NCBI GenBank assembly: GCA_036936605.1
Contig: JAUPFV010000003.1
Location: 100,635,278-100,699,277, forward strand
Reading direction: 5' to 3'
From: Limnanthes douglasii subsp. nivea
Taxonomy: Eukaryota; Streptophyta; Magnoliopsida; Brassicales; Limnanthaceae
Length of the DNA: 64,000 nt
The notes beneath the pieces were generated by a model, which did not search any database, was not told where the DNA came from, and saw only the letters and a program-made list of their open reading frames with translations. The position numbers and the translations under genes are program-made. Each line of letters begins with the position of its first letter. Position 1 is the stretch's first letter. Positions 11,572-22,734 of this stretch are shown here, in pieces.

Positions 11572-12830
11572 CTAAATAGAATTTGGATCATGCTTTATTT
11601 GGCTTATAAGGCTCTCTACAACCTTTTTAAACTCTCGATGAAGATCACTTGCTCTTGAGTGCGTTATATGACCAATTCTAATAGTTGATATTTTTACGGT
11701 CTTATGTTGTTCTTCAATTGAACCTGCTTGGATGTCCTCATCATTTCCTCCTTGAAAAGGTTTTGTCCTCAAAACTGGTTCATCTATTTCAAATGGAGAC
11801 AAAACAGAAACATTAAAAGTTGTAGAAATGTTAATATCTCCCGGAACCTCCAATTTGTATGCATTGTCATTGTTTCTCTCTAGAGCATTGAATGGATCAT
11901 CTCCATGATGCAGAAGCTTAGAACTTCGTTTTTGGGGGAATATTTCTGGTCTCATGTGTATCCAAACCTAGTCTCCTAGTTCAAAGGTTAACTTCTTGCG
12001 TCCATTATCTGCTTGACGCTTATATTGTCCTGTTTTATTTTGTAAGTTTTCCTTAAAATTATGGTGTATTTTATTAACAAGTTCAGCCGTGTGTATTTCA
12101 TCTCGACTTGAGTACTCTGATGGTAGTAGTGGGGCTAAGTCTAATGGTGTCAAAGGCTTAAATCTATACACAACTTCAAAAGGAGATAATTTAGTAGCAT
12201 AAGGGGTAACATGGTTATAGGCAAACTCAATGAATGGAAAACATTCTAACCAGTTGTTTAGATTTTTACCCACATCAGTTTTAAGTAAAGTAGATAGTGT
12301 TTGGTTTACCACTTCAGTATGACCATCTGTTTGTTTTTGGGGATGAAAAGTTTTTGAAAATAGTAGTTAGTCCCCATATTCTTCCACAACATTTTCCAAA
12401 ATTGGCTGAGGAATTTGGTATCTCGGTCTGAGATAACAGTCCTTGACATTTTATATAAATGCACTACTTCTTTGAAGAATAAGTTTGCTATTTGAGAAAC
12501 ATAATTCACCTTAGCACATGGTATAAAATGTGCCATATTCGAGAACTTGTCTATCACAACAAAGATGGAGTCTTTGTGTCTAATGTTTGGAAGTCCCAAC
12601 ACAAAATCCATAGATATATTGACCCATGGTATATTAGGAATTGATAATGGTAGATAAAGACTATGATGATGCGATTTAGATTTTTATTTTAAGCAAGTAA
12701 TGCAATAGTTGCAGAATTTCCCCACATCTTTCTTCAAGTGAGGCCAAAAGAAATGCTCACCGACAACAACTAAGGTTTTATCTTTTCCGAAGTGATCCAT
12801 ATGACCTTCTCCATGTGTTTATTTTAAGAT
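11572..12830 (-). pseudogene. Ty3/gypsy integrase, degenerate
   Basis: From right to left: an integrase zinc-binding end (FFWPHLKKDVGKFCNYCITC, about 12740-12690), catalytic core ([19 protein letters not shown] from 12611, [13 protein letters not shown] for the second Asp), the post-core segment with YNHVTPYATKLSPFEVVY (about 12190), and a C-terminal part with RPEIFPQKRSSKLLHHGDD and LPGD-like VPGDINISTTFNVSVLSPF (11955-11572). The core breaks near 12330 by frameshift just before the expected catalytic Glu region. The family would insert cDNA copies of the element. This copy is non-functional. Confidence 0.85.
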
Positions 12831-13622
12831 GAGATCACGCATAGAACTTTCTAGAGTGCATAAATGTTTGTCTTTAAACAAAAACTTGTCATATTTCTTA
12901 AAATAAGCGAAATGCCTATTTAGAACACTCGTTGTAAATATGTCCAAATTCTGGGTCATCGTCATACTTTTTTTTAAAAAAATCACTTTATTTGGTAATT
13001 CTAGCATGCTAACTCCAAAATTTAAACACTCTTTGAATAAAATCAGTGGTACGGTGCTAGCATCACTTATGGACTTGCAAACGACATTAGAAGATAAATA
13101 TAGGTTTGATTTACTTTTCTCAACCTCCTTAGTCCTTCGTATTTGCATTTCATAAACTCCAGACGAGCTAAGAGGTGATAAGTTGATATTATTCTTATTA
13201 TGCACAAATGAGTAGATATTTATGCGTCCATTATGACACATTTCACGATCAAACTGCCATGGTCTACCTAACAGTAGGTGTCCGACTTGCATAGGCACTA
13301 CATCACACAAAATTTTATATTAATATTTTCCTGTGCTGAATGTAATGGTAACCTGATCCATGATGCGTAATTCAACTTGATTATTGAGCCATTGTAGCTT
13401 GTAAGGACTTGGATGCTTAGTCTTAACAATACCTAATCTGTCAACCATAAATTTGCTAGCTACGTTAGGACAAGAACCACAATCTATGATCAGATTACAT
13501 ACCTTTTTGTTTATAGTGCATCTGGTGTAAAATATGTTTTTCATTTGGATGGTTTCTTTTGGATGGATCATTGCACTTAAGACTCTTCTTGCTACCAATA
13601 AATCACCAACATCCGGATACAC
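12819..13622 (-). pseudogene. Gypsy aspartic protease joined to pol remnant, RT/RNase H missing
   Basis: 13622-13320 holds a retropepsin-like segment with VCNLIIDCGSCPNVAS, the variant D-x-G-S active site of this gypsy group. After a stop it continues as CDVVPMQVGHLLLGRPWQFD. The same frame (13310-12819) then runs about 100 residues of linker and directly into KKYDKFLFKDKHLC, which precedes the integrase zinc-binding region. No reverse transcriptase (no LPFGL, no YxDD) or RNase H motif is present, so about 1.5-2 kb of pol is missing relative to the usual PR-RT-RH-IN order. Confidence 0.75.
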
Positions 13623-13658
13623 AGTTTCATCTTTATGATCTGATTTTTCATCTTCACA

Positions 13659-14800
13659 TTAATCTTGTGACTCATATTCCTCACTTTGAGTGATAAACAT
13701 GATACGCTGTTTTGGAAAGTCTCTAGCATAATATCTACGTCCTTGACATTTAAAACATTGAACCTTACGACTTCTAGTTTGAATAGATTCTATTTTTGTC
13801 ATCTTTGGAACTTCAATACTTTTTCCCTTGATTTTTGCATCTGTCTCCATTGATGTTACTTTATCAAACGGTTAGTTATTATTTGGAGTCCATGTTTGTG
13901 TTGTTGTGGTCCGATTGGTGGTGGTATTTTTGTGCTTGAGTTGTTGCTCAATCTGGACATCAATGTGGAATACTTCATACAACTCAGTATATTGTTGCAT
14001 TTTCGCCTTTCTTGCAATTCATTCTTGTAAACCATCTATAAATTGGGCCATTAGCGCCTCCTCGGACTGTTCTAGTTCCAAACAATTTTTAAGTTGTTCA
14101 AACTCATCAAAATACTCATTGAAAGTTCTGGTTCCTTGAGATAGCTTTCTAAAACGTTTTTGTAAACACAATGGCAATGAGCGAGGACATACCTTCGACT
14201 TAAAAAAATCATATCTTTCCAACGGTCAATGGGTCTATAGCGTTGCGTTATTCTCTCTGCTACTTCTTTGTCCCATCATATAAGAGCACTCTTTGAAAAT
14301 TATGCAAGAGTTAGGGTAAGCTTCTTTTGCTTGGTATATCCATAACAATCAAAGTTATACTCCATACGCCTTTCCCAACCCATATAGGCATTAGGGTCTG
14401 ATTTTCCAACGAATATAGGAGGTTTTATCTTTACCTATATATTGCTAGGACTTGTTATCGTTCCTCTCTTGCTCTTCCTCTCTCAAGAGGATCTCTTTTC
14501 TGATTTCGATTAAACAAAGCATCTGGAGGTTCATCTTCCCAATTAGGCATGTTATCATCTTCATCTTTTATTTCAGCATGCTGTTATAAAGGTGAGAGGT
14601 TTCTGATAGCTCTATATATCATTGGAGGTTTCTCAATTCGCCCAATACGTTCCCCAAATTTGTTCCTTATAGTATGAAATTCTTCACTTTGAATTTGTAT
14701 CTGCTCTTTCATTGAAGTTACTAATTGAACAATAATATCAATATTGTTTTGTCATTGGAACCAGTTGCGTATGTATGATACGACCTTGATAATAGAACTC
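13659..14800 (-). pseudogene. Ty3/gypsy gag, degenerate
   Basis: Reads leftwards from an N-terminus equivalent to MTENNIDTL (about 14760) through DPNAYMGWERRMEYNFDCYGY (about 14390-14330) and the capsid-like 14222-14019 segment (LSQGTRTFNEYFDEFEQLK). The zinc knuckle follows at about 13770 (CFKCQGRRYYARDFP). In that knuckle the expected CCHC His is Tyr and the last Cys is Phe, so two of four zinc ligands are gone. Several frameshifts and stops are present. Confidence 0.8.
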
Positions 14801-14814
14801 TTGGATCTGATAAC

Positions 14815-15500
14815 GGGTGATGTAGGCACGTTAGCGGTTTGATTGTCAAATTTGTTGTTCGGAGAACACTCACAACTTTAATAGATTAAAATGATATGTA
14901 TAGCGGTGGATGGAGCGTTGGTTTGACTCGTTGCTGTTTGAAGAACACTCACAAACGAAAATCAAATGGAAAATGTTTGATAGATATATGATGGATCGAG
15001 CTACACCACAAAGGTGAGGGGAAGCCTTTGATAAGCAGAACTTCAAACTGAATTTATCCCGGATAAATCAGAATGAAGGATAAATTAAACTCTTTTCTCA
15101 CAAGCATGGTTTAAAGATAAATTTATCCCAGACAAATATTTGAGTAAAAACTTGTTTTTTGATTTGATAATTTTTACTTTCTTAATTCTGATTTCTCCAA
15201 TGGAGATTACAGCTTTATAAGGAAAAATACAACCGAAAATCATAAAAAATAGACTAAAAAATGGAAAATAAAAAGATATCCTAACAGTTAGTATATCTGA
15301 AAATATCCCAACAACTAACTACAATTTAGCGAATTAATATAGATCTTAACAAAACAGCTAGTAAATCGAAACATATTCTAACCAAGTAGCTAAAATATAG
15401 CATTTAAAGAACTGAAGCCTCATTTTTGTATATCCTCTTGACCAAGTTTTCTAGAAGCATTTTAACTGCTTTCTTGAGCTTTTAATATGTAGAAAATGGG
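14815..15500 (-). mobile_element. Ty3/gypsy LTR (5' LTR of the minus-strand element)
   Basis: Direct copy of 10863-11550 with clear divergence (small indels and substitutions). The 3' edge on the minus strand lies beside a mutated primer site (TTATCAGATC near 14800-14810) followed by the gag start. The right end is approximate. Confidence 0.6.
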
Positions 15501-15509
15501 ATGCACTCG

Positions 15510-15690
15510 ATTATAAACTAAAATAGAATTTGGATCATGCTTTATTTGACTTATAAGGCTCTCCATAACATTTTTAAACTCTCGATGAAGATCCTTTTCT
15601 CTTGAGTGCGTTATAGGACCAATTCCAATAGTTGGTATTTTTACGGTCTTATGTTGTTCTTCAATTGGACCTCGTTGGATGTCCTAATCA
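15510..15690 (-). pseudogene. Gypsy integrase C-terminal fragment upstream of the 5' LTR
   Basis: Closely similar to 11572-11750, the last coding segment of the integrase. It sits outside the 5' LTR of the element, so it belongs to another head-to-tail unit whose remainder is lost at about 15690. Confidence 0.65.
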
Positions 15691-17461
15691 ACTATTATGG
15701 TGACTGAGAAAAATCTTGTTATGGTGACTGGAGACTTTATCGCGATGACCATAAGGTCATCGCGAAGAAATGGAATCTCTTATGGTCAGCTCACCACGAC
15801 ACCATTACAATCAATGCAACAAGGTTGTTTTTTGTTACTTAATTCTCTCATTATATTTTGAACTAATAAGATATGAATCATGTTTGTAGTTGTTTTATAT
15901 TTATTTTTTATTTTTTTTGCATCATTTCGAGTTGTTCAAACTCAGATAAAGAATTATGGATCTAACATATCGTCATAATGATCTTTATTCATGATTTTTG
16001 TTTAGAATTTTTACAAGTTTATGATGTATAATTATACGTGTATAAACCCGATAATGATGTTTAATATAGTTAATCATGAAAACGAGAATATTATATATGA
16101 GTTAGTCATTAAGTATCAAACTTGAGAAATCGAGCCAAAATAATATTGTTCTTGATTTATTTGATTATAGGATCAATATTTATATTTCTCAAACTTAAAA
16201 TAGTACACATTAAACTTATACGCGTATAAGGTAGTATATTTTTCTTAATGATTTATGCAAATATTGTAAATATGTGTTTAAATGTTAAATTTGACTCTTA
16301 AATACTATTGTAGTTTATATCTAAAATTATGATATTAATGCGTTAAGTGTTGTTTGTGTGTTACCATTTAGTAATACAAGTGTCTACAATCCAATTAAAA
16401 AAAAATCAAATTATTAACAAAACCAACTTTAAAGATCGAAAGATGGACATGTTGGTTACGATAATTATCGTTTAGCATTAAAAGTTAGTGAACCACTTGA
16501 AAAATTTATTTATTAAAGATGAATTAATTTAAGACATTAGAAAAGTGTATTTGGTTATTTTTTTAACATCATCAAACAATAAATACCTCAAATATTCTAC
16601 GGTGTAAATTCTTAAAAGAGATTACCAATTTGACATTATTTATAAAAAAATTAAGAAATTATTTTTCAAAAATAATAATGCAAAGATAAAATTAATACTT
16701 TTAAGTTAGTACTTAATAGGTATTGCGACAAACACATCCTTTGTATACAAATAAACACATAAGAGATTGTCCGATAAAATATATAGTTTTTATTACAATG
16801 ATTAACAACGTTTTAGAAATGATTACAAAAATACCAAATTCATATCAATGAACTCTTCAAATATCAATTTAGTATAAATACCTAGAATCACCTAGTGCGT
16901 TGATACAACAACTACTCATGTTTTCTTTTTGTAGGATAATATTTGAAGTCTAAATCATGACAAATATTTGTCTATACAACGAAGTGAAATTTATACTTGG
17001 TTTTAACTATTTGTGACTTATGTTTAATTATTTTTAATGACTATGATTTCTATTAAAAAACATATTTTATATACCTTCCTTTAAGATACATCTAGCTTAT
17101 TTTTATATATCAGACAACTTGAATCATTTTTATTTGTTTTATAATTGTAAAATGTGATTTTATTTATATAAATATAGAAATTTAATCACGAATTATAATG
17201 TTTATCTGCTTAATACCATTATGTATCATAAAAAATAATGAATATAAATATAACACGTAAAATAAAATATAATAATAAAAAAGTTGAGACAATCGAATAC
17301 GTCATAATTCTAAAATTATAATTGCAATATTTGTTGCACTAACATTATTAAGTTCCTTAAATCATTTAACTTTCAATATATATGTCAAATATAATAATAA
17401 AAACATACAAAACCAAGACAATTTGATATATAGTGCATAAAAAAATCTTGGATATGATACT
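15691..17461. other. AT-rich intergenic DNA with one strong hairpin
   Basis: No gene seen. At 15741-15764 there is a perfect inverted repeat, CGCGATGACC and its complement, separated by ATAA. The rest is very AT-rich, with scattered short ORFs lacking motifs. Confidence 0.5.
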
Positions 17462-17837
17462 TGATGAGTTCGGATATTTGAGTCATTATAGAGTCGTTGT
17501 GCCATGATTAAATTTGATGGAAAATTTGGGCTAAACCACCACACTGAAGTTCGGAACATGACAAATGTACTAATTACTGACAAATCTAGTTGATAATCAG
17601 CTTACAACTATATTACTAATGAGTCCTTAAACTCGACCCGGTTTCACGACCCGACTCAATAAGCCCATGAGTCAGTAATTAAGTATAAATACCTCAAACA
17701 CTTTCATTAATGGGGGTAATGAGAATTTATTACTAATAGACAGCTTAATTATCTCTCTACTCTACACACTACAAAATACTCAAAACACCCATTAAACACT
17801 TTACTTGATTACCCTCAGGCAGAAACAAACCACACCA
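17462..17837 (+). mobile_element. 5' LTR of Tat-type gypsy G1
   Basis: Begins TGATGAGTTCGG and ends CCACACCA, matching the ends of the LTRs at 55379-55786 and 36518-36896 (reverse). It contains the conserved block 'ccttaaactcgaccc' and a TATA-like word TATAAATA at 17684-17691. A primer-binding-like sequence TTGGAGACTACAGTGGG follows after two bases. The 3' LTR of this element is missing. Confidence 0.85.
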
Positions 17838-17910
17838 AATTGGAGACTACAGTGGGAGCACAACGGTACCTGAATTTTATATTCAAAACCAATAAGCAAA
17901 GCAGTTTAGA

Positions 17911-19440
17911 TGGATCCGTATGAGAAGAATGTTCCACCTCCAGAGGTGGAAAGTGCCAGGGAAAACAAGGAGTATACCATCGAGGAGCGAGATCAGCTGA
18001 GGGTTGAAATAGAGGCGTTAAGAGAAATAAAACAAACAGAAAAAGGTATTAAGGAGAAATCCAGAGCATGAGTACTTCACCACACTAACAATCCTGGAGA
18101 CAATGAGAAATCTTTAAAGACTCACCTCAGCTCAAAAAAGACACACCTCAGCTCAAAAAAGACACACCCCAACTCAAAAAAGACACACCGATCTAAGCCT
18201 GTTGAGAGTTCTGCATCCGAGTCATCTAACAACTTATCAAACGAGGCAGAACTTCAAGAATCATTATCTTCAAGTAGTGATGAAGGGAGATCTAGAAAGA
18301 CGATGAGGTTAACTAAGAATCATCCAAGGAAGAAGGACAGACATGGCAGACTCAAGAGGCACCACGGTAAGGGGTCAGCTCACAAGCATGCTGATCCGTT
18401 GCTGCTTGATCCTTTTTCCTTTCAGTCTGAACCGGGTATTTTTGCAACCCCTAATTAAGATACCATTTTCAGACGCAGTAAGAATTCGAGGCAATCGCCC
18501 TTGTCCGCAAAAATACTATCCAGACATCTCCCTAAAAGGTTTGACAGCTCCAAGATGGAGAAATACAATGGGAGCCGAGATCCCGACAACCATCTAGAAT
18601 AGTTCAAGAACTTCATGATGAACTTTGATGACAATGAAAAGCTTTTGTGCAGGGCTTCCTCCCAAACTTTCATGGGAAGTTCCTTTAAATAGTATAACAA
18701 TCTCCCTCAAGGGTGTATAAGAAACTTTGATACATTCCGGGTTGCCTTCCGGAGGAAATTTGTTGGAAGGAACTTAAGGGTAATAGGGACACCATTATCC
18801 ATTATGCTCAGGAAACAAACGAGTCCCTGAAATACTATATAAGTCGCTTTGTGAATACGAAAAATAGGCTGGCAGATTTCTTTGAGCAAGTTGCAATTGC
18901 TTCCCTTAGGCAAGGCTTGAATCCTGGGAATTTAGCCGCTTCTGTGACCCAGAATAAGGCTATGACCTGGGGTGGTTTATTAAACCAGGTGGAGAAAACA
19001 AATCAAAGTGGAAGAAACAAAGAAAACAAGGTTACACCGTCAAGTGAGGTATACCAATACAACAACAAATCCTCCAGCCACTAACCAATCCAGTTATAGG
19101 GCAAAGGAGACTGGACATGGGTCCAACCGGTCAAGACAGAATCAATCCAACCAAACCCAAAGCCAACAAACCAGAAGTAAGAGGGGGCCTTTGGTCCAGC
19201 CTGAGTGGTTTACTGAGTTAGGGGAAAATGTGGCCACAATCTATGATAAGACCAATAATGAAATGCACTTTCGAAAATCGGAAACCTTGCAGTCCTCCAA
19301 AGAGAACTGGAACACTCGTTTTTTCCAATATCATAATCATATAGGCCATGATACTCAGAATTGCATAGCATTGAAATAGGAGGTCCATAAACTTATTGAG
19401 AGGGGCAAGTTGAGGGCTTATGTTAAAAAGTGAAGTGGAA
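17911..19440 (+). pseudogene. G1 gag, degenerate
   Basis: Probable start at 17911 (MDPYEKNVPPPEVES), followed by EYTIEERDQL, which is shared with G3. A stop at about 18069 and later frameshifts break it. Downstream pieces match the G3 gag: a Ser/Lys-rich region with three 7-residue KKTHxSS repeats (DNA period 21, 18124-18190), the capsid-like segment, NRLADFFEQVAIASLRQGLNP (about 18870) and a C-terminal tail with GPLVQPEWFTELGENVATIYD (about 19200). No CCHC knuckle is evident; the C-terminal FFQYHNHIGHDTQNCIALK is a degenerate Cys/His stretch. Confidence 0.8.
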
Positions 19441-19479
19441 ACAAACCAGATAATGCTCCCCGGACGGGCCCTTTAATAA

Positions 19480-20270
19480 TCTTGGGACATCTACACCAGA
19501 GGGTGAAATAGTAATAGTTGAAAGATTTGATGTAGAGTATGAATATTTGGACCCGGATCCAGATTAAAATCAAGTGGGGGTAATAACAACAAAGACTAAG
19601 ACAATTTTCGGACTGGTCAACTTTTTTGAATCATTAACCATTTTTGGAGGAGATACAGTGACTGCACCTTCCACTTCATCAAAGAAGAGACATGCCCATA
19701 ATTTGGCCACCCAACTAGATAGTGGAATGTCTTCCCATCAATGCCAATCCCCATCTACATTCATAGTTTTTTATGAGGATGACCTGAGGAACATTGCAGG
19801 ACCTTATGAGGATGCGGTAGTCATTGGGGCTTCAATATGGGAAATGATATACACTGAATTCTGATTGATACTGGAAGTTCGGCAAACATTCTATTTTTAA
19901 GCTCCTACAAGTCAATGAGGAATCCAGTAGTTGTTCAACATTCGAACATAACCATTGTATCCTTTACAAGAAGTTCTGCAGACATGATTGGGGAGTTCGA
20001 AGATGAAATATTATTGGGCAAGAGGCCCTTTAAAAAGATGGTAAAAGTGTTGTTTGTTGTGGTGGATTGCCCAACATCGTATAATGCAATTTTTAGGAGG
20101 TCTTGGCTATCCATAATGCATGTTGTGGCCTCTACAGTCAACCAATGCTTCACATATGATGTCCAGTGACAAGTGGGTGTTGTCCAAAGTAGGTAAAAAT
20201 AGCCAGGGAATGCTATGCAACAACTTTTGCCCCTAAAACTTTAAGGGTAGTCAGAATTAATAAGGATTAA
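19480..20270 (+). pseudogene. G1 aspartic protease region, degenerate
   Basis: Matches the G3 protease segment: VNFFESLTIFGGDTVTAP (about 19620), PFIVF-like STFIVFYEDDLRNIAGP, then ILIDTGSSANILF (about 19865-19900), the retropepsin active site, then GEFEDEILLGKRPF and YNAIFRRSWL. Stop codons lie just before the active-site segment and after YDVQ. The protease would process the element's polyprotein. Confidence 0.8.
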
Positions 20271-20429
20271 CAACTACTTGAGCCTTCTATTGAAGAGAAT
20301 GAGATTGATGATCCTAGGGAGGCTCCTAATGTTATAATACCTATTGAAGAAGTTAAAACTCACTCCCTCGCAGAGGGAAAGAATGTTAAGATTGGTATCA
20401 AATTGGCACTAGAATTAAAGCATTAGTTG

Positions 20430-21640
20430 TTGTCATTTTTGATGAATAATCAACATGTATTTGCATGGTGTAACAATGATGTTACCGGAGTATCAACAGA
20501 TGTTATTTCACACAAGTTGTCAATCCAGACCATTTGTACAAAAGAGAAGAGCTTTTTCCAAGGAAAAAGCAGATGTGATTGTTCAAGAAGTAGATCGATT
20601 AACCAAGATGGGTCACATTAAAGAACCCAATACCCTTTTTGGACTGCCAACCCTGTGTTAGTCAATAAAAAGAATGGCAAATGGCGTATGCGTATTGATT
20701 TCAATAACCTCAATAGGGCATGCCCTAAGGATCTCTATCCCATTCCTCGGATAGATCAGTTGGTGGATTCCACATCTGGAAACAAGCTATTATCATTCAT
20801 GGGTGCCTTCTCAGGGTACAATCAGATACAAGTAGATCTGAAGGATTAAAATCACACTAATTTTATCACAGACAAAGGTCTTCATTGTTACAAGGTGATG
20901 CCCTTCGGGTTGAAAAATGTTGAGGCCATTTATCAGAGACTGGTGAGTAAAACTTTTGCTAATCAAATTGGTAGAAACATGGAAGCCTACATAAACAATA
21001 TGATGGTTAAAAGCATGGAGGAAGATTTGCATATATTTGACCTTCAAGAAACATTTACCAATTTGGAGGTTATAAATTTGAAATTGAACATTGAGAAGTG
21101 TGTTTTTGGGGTCCGATCTAGAAAATTCATGGGCTACATAATAAGTGAAAAGGGAATCTAGCCTGATCCGGATCAGCTTAATGCCTTATTAGCAATGGAA
21201 CCTCCCCGAAATGTTAAAGAAGTACAAAGGCTCACAGGAAGGTTGGCTGCATTGAATAGGTTTATCTCGAGGTCATCAGAAAAGTGCGCTCCATTCTTCC
21301 AAGTGTTGAAGAATTCTATGAACTTCGATTGGTCCCCACAGTATGACCAGGCTTTTATTGAAATAAATTAAAAAACATTTCTCCTCACCCAAAACTCTTT
21401 TCAAACCTATTCGGGGAGAAAAGCTGTATGTGTATTTAACTGTGTCAGAATATGCAATAAGCGCTATGCTAGTAATGGAGGTAGAAAATTACCCTCGTCC
21501 ACTCTATTACATCAGTAAGAGCCTGTTACTGAAAGAAGATACTTGAAATTAGAAAAATTGGCATTGGCCTTGGTAATTGCAGCAAGAAAGATGAGACCCT
21601 ACTTTCAAGCTCATTCTATTTTGTCCGAACATCTTTCCCT
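20430..21640 (+). pseudogene. G1 reverse transcriptase, catalytic motif mutated
   Basis: Contains RMRIDFNNLNRACPKDLYPI (about 20690), SFMGAFSGYNQIQVD, YKVMPFGLKN (20885) and a connection segment ending LTGRLAALNRFISRSS. The YxDD box reads YINNMM at about 20988, with both metal-binding Asp replaced by Asn. In G3 the same place reads YNDDMM. A stop after VDLKD and others further on break the frame. The RT is dead by both criteria. Confidence 0.85.
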
Positions 21641-22297
21641 TTGAAAAATGTTCTTCAAAAAGCTGATGTGTCAAGCAGAATGATCAAGTGGTCAATAGAA
21701 TTGGGTGATTACGATATTAAATTCCCCTCCGAACAGCAATTAAAGCCCAATCAGTGGCTGATTTTTTGGTGGAGTTTCATGCTGATAGATCCTCCGGACA
21801 TGAATTGGGAAATTATTCTAAAAAGAATGGCTAGTTCGAACTGATGGTGGATCAAGTACTATGGGCTGTGGGGATGGAATTTTCCTGACCTCCCCATATG
21901 GTGATAGAATGTGCCAGGCTATATGCTTTGGGTTCAGAGATTCTAACAATGAGTCTGAATATGAAGCAGCCATAGCTGGTCTTAAGCTAGCTCTCCTATG
22001 TGGGGCTAAAAGAGTCCGATTAATGAGTGATTCTCAACTACTCATCCACCATGCACAAGGGAATTCTGAAGCCAAGAAAGAATAGTTGGTTAAGTATTTG
22101 CTTATATTAAAAGAGGTGGCAACAAACTTTAAAAATATCTGCTATGAACACATTCCCAGATCGGAAAACACTTTGGAAGACTCTTTGACAAGCATAGCCT
22201 ATTTCGAATCCTACCCATGGATTCTTTTACAAGAATGTCAATCTGTACAACCTGATCAGAAGAAAGGGGATGAAGAAAATATGCATACATTTGTTAT
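21641..22297 (+). pseudogene. G1 RNase H domain, interrupted by a MITE
   Basis: Two frames match the G3 RNase H: DGGSSTMGCGDGIFLTSP (about 21845), NNESEYEAAIAGLKLA (about 21948) and LMSDSQLLIHHAQG (about 22022). These carry the Asp-Glu-Asp residues expected of RNase HI. The frame stops at 22085, then continues as LVKYLLILKEVATNF to the MITE insertion at 22298. Confidence 0.8.
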
Positions 22298-22725
22298 GGT
22301 TTTGAACAGTATATCATCCACGGACTATCACATTTGGTGACAGATAGTCCATTGACTTTCAAAAGTCCGCTGGTAGTCCATAGACTATCAGCTTTGGATA
22401 AATTCAGTCCACCAGATCCTTTGATTCATGTGTACCTACCACCTGTCACCATAGTCACGAAAAAATTGTATCACCACTAATCCATTATTTTTAGTTTAAA
22501 GTCAAAATATAGTCTACAACTTCTGGCCTAAAGTTAAGAGACCAATGGTGATACAAATTTTTCGTGACTATGGTGACAGGTGGCAGGTTCACATGAATCA
22601 AAGGATTTTTTTGGCTAAATTTATCCAAAGTTGATAGTCCAAGGACTACCAGCGGACTTTTGAATGTCAAGGTACTATATGTCACCAAATGTGATAGTCT
22701 AAGGATGGTATACTGTTCAAAGCCT
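22298..22725. mobile_element. Fold-back MITE inside gypsy pol
   Basis: A 428-bp element with long terminal inverted repeats (about 190 bp per arm). The left arm starts GGTTTTGAACAGTAT and the right arm, reversed, reads AGGCTTTGAACAGTAT. Shared inner words include ACTATCACATTTGGTGACA and CACCTGTCACCATAGTCACG on both arms. Flanks ATTTGTTAT (22289-22297) and ACTTGTTAT (22726-22734) form a 9-bp target duplication with one mismatch, which suggests a Mutator-type MITE. G3 pol has no insertion at this point. No coding capacity. Confidence 0.8.
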
Positions 22726-22734
22726 ACTTGTTAT

